A DNA stretch of 64,000 nt from Casuarina equisetifolia (Eukaryota; Streptophyta; Magnoliopsida; Fagales; Casuarinaceae). The stretch lies in NCBI GenBank assembly GCA_028551475.1, contig CM052355.1:32639580-32703579 (forward strand), in the 5' to 3' direction. Each line of letters opens with the position of its first letter. Position 1 is the stretch's first letter. Below the pieces are notes generated by a model. It was not told the DNA's origin, ran no database searches, and saw only the letters and a list, made by a program, of their open reading frames with translations. Both the position numbers and the translations under genes were made by a program. Positions 58,612 through 64,000 of the stretch are shown piece after piece.

Positions 58612-59111
58612 NNNNNNNNNNNNNNNNNNNNNNNNNNNNNNNNNNNNNNNNNNNNNNNNNNNNNNNNNNNNNNNNNNNNNNNNNNNNNNNNNNNNNNNNN
58701 NNNNNNNNNNNNNNNNNNNNNNNNNNNNNNNNNNNNNNNNNNNNNNNNNNNNNNNNNNNNNNNNNNNNNNNNNNNNNNNNNNNNNNNNNNNNNNNNNNNN
58801 NNNNNNNNNNNNNNNNNNNNNNNNNNNNNNNNNNNNNNNNNNNNNNNNNNNNNNNNNNNNNNNNNNNNNNNNNNNNNNNNNNNNNNNNNNNNNNNNNNNN
58901 NNNNNNNNNNNNNNNNNNNNNNNNNNNNNNNNNNNNNNNNNNNNNNNNNNNNNNNNNNNNNNNNNNNNNNNNNNNNNNNNNNNNNNNNNNNNNNNNNNNN
59001 NNNNNNNNNNNNNNNNNNNNNNNNNNNNNNNNNNNNNNNNNNNNNNNNNNNNNNNNNNNNNNNNNNNNNNNNNNNNNNNNNNNNNNNNNNNNNNNNNNNN
59101 NNNNNNNNNNN
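58612..59111. other. Assembly gap (500 N)
   Basis: Exactly 500 undetermined bases, the usual placeholder for a gap of unknown size, inside a retrotransposon block. The 300-codon frame running through it is an artefact. Confidence 0.99.
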
Positions 59112-60490
59112 GAGTTATTTTACCTAATTTAAATAATAAATTCTCTAATGTTTGTGAGAAAATATTTGAATTCCTCTTTATCTACTTAAATTTGTCTTGT
59201 TTATGTAGCATAAGGAGGCATGAAGAAAAAGAACAAGCATGGAGAACCTGGTACTTTATATATGGCAGAAGATGGTCAAATTATCAAGGTGAAGGAAATC
59301 AAGATGAGCTTGGACTTGGGCTTTGGATAATTGTTATTAGATTTTTATTGTTATTATTTTTTTAAATAATTAGAAAACCTAGTCCTATTAGGAGTCCAAA
59401 GCCTAATTAATATAGAAGTCTAAAACCCAATTGTATTGGGAATCCAAAACCCAATGCTATTAGGACAAGGAGAAAGTTCTAGATCCCATACCCTATATAA
59501 AGGAGGAGCCCTGCATAGAAGAGGGGGAAAAAAGCAAGAGAGAAAAGAAGTTGCCGCTGAAACCAAGGAGGAAATTGAGCACAACTCAAGAGAGAGGCCA
59601 AGAATTCAAGATTCAACTCAAGAAAGAGGCCAAGAATTCAAGATTTCTTGAAGAGAAGACAAAAAGGGTGACAGACTTCTTGTTCTTGGATTCAAGATGC
59701 CTTCTTTGTTTCTTATTATTGTTTTTCCTCATTATTTCATTATGTTCTAAACTTCTTTTGTTAGAGCGAAGATGTAGCTTAACTATGATGATGTGAATCC
59801 TATAAGTTTTTATGTTTTGCAAGATAGTTTATTTATGTGAGTTATATATTATTATGCTTAATGCTTTTAAGTGATTGGCCACCACTTGAATGATTTGATG
59901 TGCATGTTAGAGACTGAAAGGTAATAATATGCAATTGCTTCTTATAATATATAACCATGAATTAAATGTGGATAGACATATACCATGTTATTTGTGTGCC
60001 TTTTGGTGATAAGATGATCGAAAGATTTATTGTAAACCAGGAATATTCATAGATCCTAATGCATTTGGTTTGTTTCAATTCACATATAGAGATATAATGA
60101 ATTAATGAACTAAATAGGTTTACTATACCTAGACATAGGATAGTAAATAAATTAGGAAATTCTGTCATCACATAGATAATATCATTCTTGCAGGCATAAA
60201 CTATGGAAATTCATATCTAGTAGTTATGGTGAAATCAGAAGCTCTAACATGTGTCTCATCTTGATTTTTCTTACTTGGATCCAATTTTAATTAGTATTGA
60301 GTTTTCGTTTTAGAAATTTTAAATTTTAATTCATCTTCAACAATATTTTGATTTACTAGATAAATTTTAGGATTAATTCATCATTAGTACTTAATTAGTT
60401 CAATATTCACCAATCTTCGTGGGATGATACTTTTCTCATCATTATATTACTTGTTCGACATGTTCACTTGCATCTAAATTTCACCGAACA
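59112..60490 (+). mobile_element. LTR-like segment, probably Ty3/Gypsy, with TATA box
   Basis: After the gap comes AT-rich sequence and then a promoter-like zone: TATATAAA at 59494-59501, followed by a purine-rich leader with GAAGAGGGGGAA. The right end (about 60400-60490) contains CTTCGTGGGATGATAC, ATATTACTTGTTCGAC and CACTTGCATC and ends in CCGAACA. This resembles the 3' end of Tat/Athila-type LTRs in plus orientation. No matching primer-binding site follows; Copia sequence begins instead. An imperfect tandem repeat lies at 59577-59655. The segment could alternatively be the 3' LTR of the minus-strand Copia element. Confidence 0.4.
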
Positions 60491-61252
60491 ATATATTTCT
60501 CCCCTTTTTTGCTTTATCAACACCAAAAATAGTAAATCATGTGTTATAACCATAATAATACTAAAAGCATAAAACTATGGCATGGGGTTATTTTAACATG
60601 TCATAAAAACTCATAGCTCCCCCTCAAAGATAGCTTCATTGCAAAGTAGTTCAACCAGCCACAAAGCAAAGGATATAGGAGTATATGCATGAAAAATATT
60701 CATTGATCATGACAATAGATGTATTCAAAAACATTTAATCATGGAGAGAGTTGTTGTTTCATGTATGTAGTGAAAGGAAATGTCTTTTCTACATGATACA
60801 CAAAGATTTGTAGCAAAGTAGATGATAACAACGATGTGCACACATCAACAAAATTTATCATCACCATATTTATAGAATTGAGTTCTAGAAAGAAAAATTC
60901 AGAGTTTAGCAGCAAAAGAGAAACGATACAGATCTTACAAGGCATGTGTTGTATCAGTAAGTAAAATAAATTAGAAAGATCATACCCGATATGATGAATC
61001 AAAAGCTCCCCCTGAGTAGTAGCGCCTACCATTGTTGTAAAATGGAGTTTATATCTGACTTTAGAGTTTTGTAGCGGAGTTTGGAGTATTTCAGCAGAAT
61101 ATCAAGTAAACTCCCCCTCAAACTAGGAAGGGCCCCTTCTTGTTACAAGAAAGGGAATGTTGATTGACAATGAAGGCTACTTCAATCATGAGATTGATGA
61201 AGAGCACATGTATGCCAATCCATTAATGATGCAGATTTAGCTAAAACTAAAT
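60491..61252 (-). mobile_element. Sirevirus 3' noncoding region with several polypurine tracts
   Basis: On the minus strand, between the end of pol and position 60490, there are four GGGGAG-type polypurine tracts: 61111-61125, 61005-61014, 60615-60628 and 60497-60516. Multiple polypurine tracts downstream of pol are a known feature of the Sirevirus (SIRE/Maximus) lineage of Copia elements. The last one stands directly before a TGTTCGG string at 60490. Confidence 0.65.
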
Positions 61253-64000
61253 CTACAAATCATCTACATTACACATTCCTAACTCTCTTTGTAGATAACA
61301 AAACCTTTCTTTGTCAAGAGGTTTAGTAAAAATGTCCGTAAGTTGATGAAAAGTGCTAACATATTCTATGGTGACATTTCCTTTAAGGACATGATCCCTT
61401 ATGATATGATGTCTAATCTCTATGTGTTTAGTGCGAGAGTGCTAAACAGGATTTTTTGTGAGGTTAATAGCACTTGTGTTATCACACTTTAAAGATATAG
61501 AATTTTGAAATGAATTAAAATTAGCAAGTTGATTTTTCATCCAAAGAACTTGTGCACAACAACTACCCAAAGCAATATATTCAACTTCGGTAGTAGAGAT
61601 AGCAACACTTTGTTGTTTCTTAGAGAACCATGAAACTAACATATTTCCTAGAAATTGACATGTTCCACTAGTACTCTTACGATCAGTTTTGCAACCAACA
61701 TAATCCGCATCACTATATGCATGCAAATGAAAAGATGATTCTCTAGGATACCATATACCTAGCTTAGGTGTGTGCTTGAGATATCAAAAGATTCTCTTTA
61801 CAGCAGCAAGATGACTCTTTTTAGGATCAGCTTGATACTGTGCACAAAGACGCACACTAAAAGGAATATCAGGTCGAGAAGCAGTGAGATATAACAATGA
61901 TCCTATCATGCTTCTATAAGTCTTTTGATCAATAGAAGTACCTTCCAAATCAGCATGTATATGGGTAGAAGTACCCATAGGAGTATCTATCTCTTTGACT
62001 TGATCAAAGTTGAACTTCTTAAGAAGTTCATATGTAAATTTACTTTAAGAGATAAAAATACCATGTGATGTTTGCTTAATTTGCAATCCTAGAAAATAAC
62101 TAAGTTCTCCCATCATGCTCATTTCAAATTCTTTCTTCATAAGTTCAGCAAATTCAGTGTACAAAGATGAATTAGATGAACCAAAAATAATGTCATCCAT
62201 ATATATTTGAACTAAGAGAATATCATAATCATGTGACTTGATTAATAAAGTAGTGTTTACAGCACCCTTTTTGAAGTTGTTTTCCACCAAGTATGTACTC
62301 AAACGATCATACCAAGCTCTTGGAGCTTGTTTCAAACCATACAATGCCTTAGTGAGTTTAAAAACGTGATTTAGAAACAAAGGATCTTCAAAACCAGGAG
62401 GTTGTTCAACATGTACTTCCTCATTTATGTAGCCATTCAAAAATGCACTTTTGACATCCATTTGAAACAATTTGAAATTTTTATGAGATGCATAAGCTAA
62501 AAGCATGCCAATCTAGCTATTGGTGCATAAGTCTCATCATAGTCTATGCCTTCTTCTTGGTTATATCCTTGTGCAACAAGTCTAACTATTGTTCCATGTT
62601 CATCCATTTTATTCCTATATACCTATTTTGTTCCAATGATGGTTTTATTTTCTGGTCTAAGAGTTAATTCCCAAACTTTACTTCTTTGAAATTGATTTAA
62701 CTCTTCTTGCATGGCAATGATCCAATTACTATCAAGTAGTGCTTCTTTAATATTCCTAGGTTCTTTTTGTGATAGGAATGCAGCAAATGCACAAATATTA
62801 TAGGTTGAGGAACGAGTACTGACCTTATCCAAAGAATTTCCAATAATATTAGTAGGAGTTACCTCATTTCATACCCTTGGATAAATGGGGTCTCTTTGCA
62901 CATGTTCTTGCCACTCTTCCCTTTCATCTTGTATAATGTTAGCATCGGGAGAGTTGCTGTCTAAAGCTTCTAGCAATGGTATAGATTCTGAATCTTTACT
63001 TGTACAAGAAGCATTGCTTGTTGAAGTGTCCAGAAGTGGTGCTTGCATTGGATTTTCATCTACACATGTAATCAACCTTTCCCTTTTATGATGCAAGAGG
63101 AATCATCTCCAAATGATACCGTTCCTTCATGTCTTGGGGCAATGGTTGAAAATAGCTTGAGATTTCCAGTCATGTGTTTGGAGCATCTGTTGTCCACAAT
63201 CTATGTTTCCTTGCTGTAATCTATCTCCTCCACTAATTTCAAGCCCTGCAAAATAGAAAATAATCTTTGATTTTGTTGGTATCCATTTTTCTTTGGGTCT
63301 ATGAGTGTTAAGGATCATTGTGCCTTTTGGCACCTATATTCTTTTAATCTTAAAGCTTTTACCAGATTTCAATGGGCATTTATCAATGGAATGACCAACA
63401 TATTTACAATATGTGCATTTATCATACAAAGAAGTAATGTTGTTTTTCTTTTTAAACAATTTAGTAAAAGGTTTTGCATCTACATTTGATCTATAGCCTA
63501 TACCAGCCTTATCATACATGCCTTGTTGTGACTGTAATATCTTTTCAAGCATGGCACTACCATTAGCAAACTTGTTCAGCAAACATGTTGAGCTATTTAG
63601 TTTGTTTTCAAGCTTCTTCTTTAAGCATTCAATATTTGACAGCTTTATAGTTAAAGAATTAATTTCATTCTTCATATGCTCATGCTTTTCATTCAAATCA
63701 GAACACATATACATATTATCATTCATTTCAGATTTGTTTCCATGAGAAAAAATTGTTTCTTTTAGCTTTTTAATATCAAGTTTCATGCTTGAGTTTTCAT
63801 TTATACCTAGCTCATATTGGTTCTTCATTTTCTCATGTTCTTCTACATTCAAACTTGATTTCTTTAATTGGCATTCAAGCACATTCTTTTCAGATTGCAT
63901 GCTGGACAGTTTTTCTTTTAGTAATTTATTTTCATATTCTAACTTATGCAATCTATCAACCACTTCATTAAATGTATCATTCAGCTCATTAAATAAAGAA
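61253..64000 (-). mobile_element. Defective Sirevirus-type Ty1/Copia retrotransposon lacking integrase
   Basis: Minus strand, open at the right window edge. In element order: a Gag end with a long coiled coil (about 63963-63420) and a CX2CX4HX4C zinc knuckle (about 63415-63374); a decayed protease region (about 63200-63090) around a CSKHMTGN motif; then at once the linker before reverse transcriptase (about 63060-62850). Reverse transcriptase (about 62830-62045) has the YMDD catalytic motif at 62203-62192. RNase H follows (about 61730-61440, SDADYVG, TEVEYIA and CDNTSA), with the pol end at 61253. No integrase core fits between protease and linker. In-frame stops (63346 region, 62045) and a frameshift near 62506 make it dead. 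The coiled-coil Gag and multiple polypurine tracts place it in the Sirevirus lineage. Confidence 0.85.

Noticed and set aside
58463-59365. 300-codon open frame
   Set aside because: It consists mostly of the 500-N gap; its flanks are decayed Gypsy gag and noncoding sequence.

Overview
The window is nuclear DNA of a flowering plant. The evidence is GT-AG introns with U-rich tails, a nuclear Lhca3 gene with a chloroplast transit peptide, a plant-type long-chain alcohol oxidase, a plant VPS53, and Ty1/Copia and Ty3/Gypsy retrotransposons. One run of 500 N (58612-59111) marks an assembly gap. I cannot name the species; the AT-rich, intron-rich layout fits a dicot-like angiosperm.

Layout: a TMN/EMP70 nine-span membrane protein (1530-3503, +); Lhca3 of photosystem I (5249-4226, -); an intact mitochondrial-type DEAD-box RNA helicase of the RH9/RH53 (PMH) group, here DEAD1 (6283-10454, +); duplicated and decayed DNA (about 10.5-17.5 kb); a second, strongly altered helicase, DEAD2 (17856-26088, +); AT-rich noncoding DNA (28.6-32.6 kb); a long-chain fatty alcohol oxidase, FAO (32651-36310, +); an MRL7/MRL7L-type plastid protein with a thioredoxin-like fold (40031-38034, -); the 24-exon GARP subunit VPS53 (56361-42092, -); and a retrotransposon block (57.6-64.0 kb) with a decayed Ty3/Gypsy copy, the gap, a second LTR-like segment and a Sirevirus-type Copia element lacking integrase.

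The most unusual locus is the DEAD-box cluster. A segment carrying the Lhca3 5' end, a spacer, a helicase gene and a shrunken fragment of VPS53 has been duplicated in tandem. The first helicase is intact (602 aa by my exon model). A middle copy is a pseudogene (exons 5-7 only, rich in C-to-T/G-to-A changes) fused directly to a fragment of the Lhca3 5' end. The last copy, DEAD2, keeps all seven exons in frame, but its last exon has grown from 139 to 1414 codons by amplifying a Gly/Ser/Phe/Asp/Asn-rich unit, giving a predicted protein of about 1877 aa. Its second RecA domain has also lost conserved motif V and VI residues (H to D and R to C in motif VI). It therefore looks like a helicase shell turned into a carrier of a giant low-complexity repeat tail. 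I know of no described protein of this form.

The other genes are ordinary single-copy housekeeping genes with no evident functional link, apart from Lhca3 and the MRL7-like gene both serving chloroplasts. The VPS53 gene at 42-56 kb appears to be the source of the VPS53 fragments behind both helicase copies.
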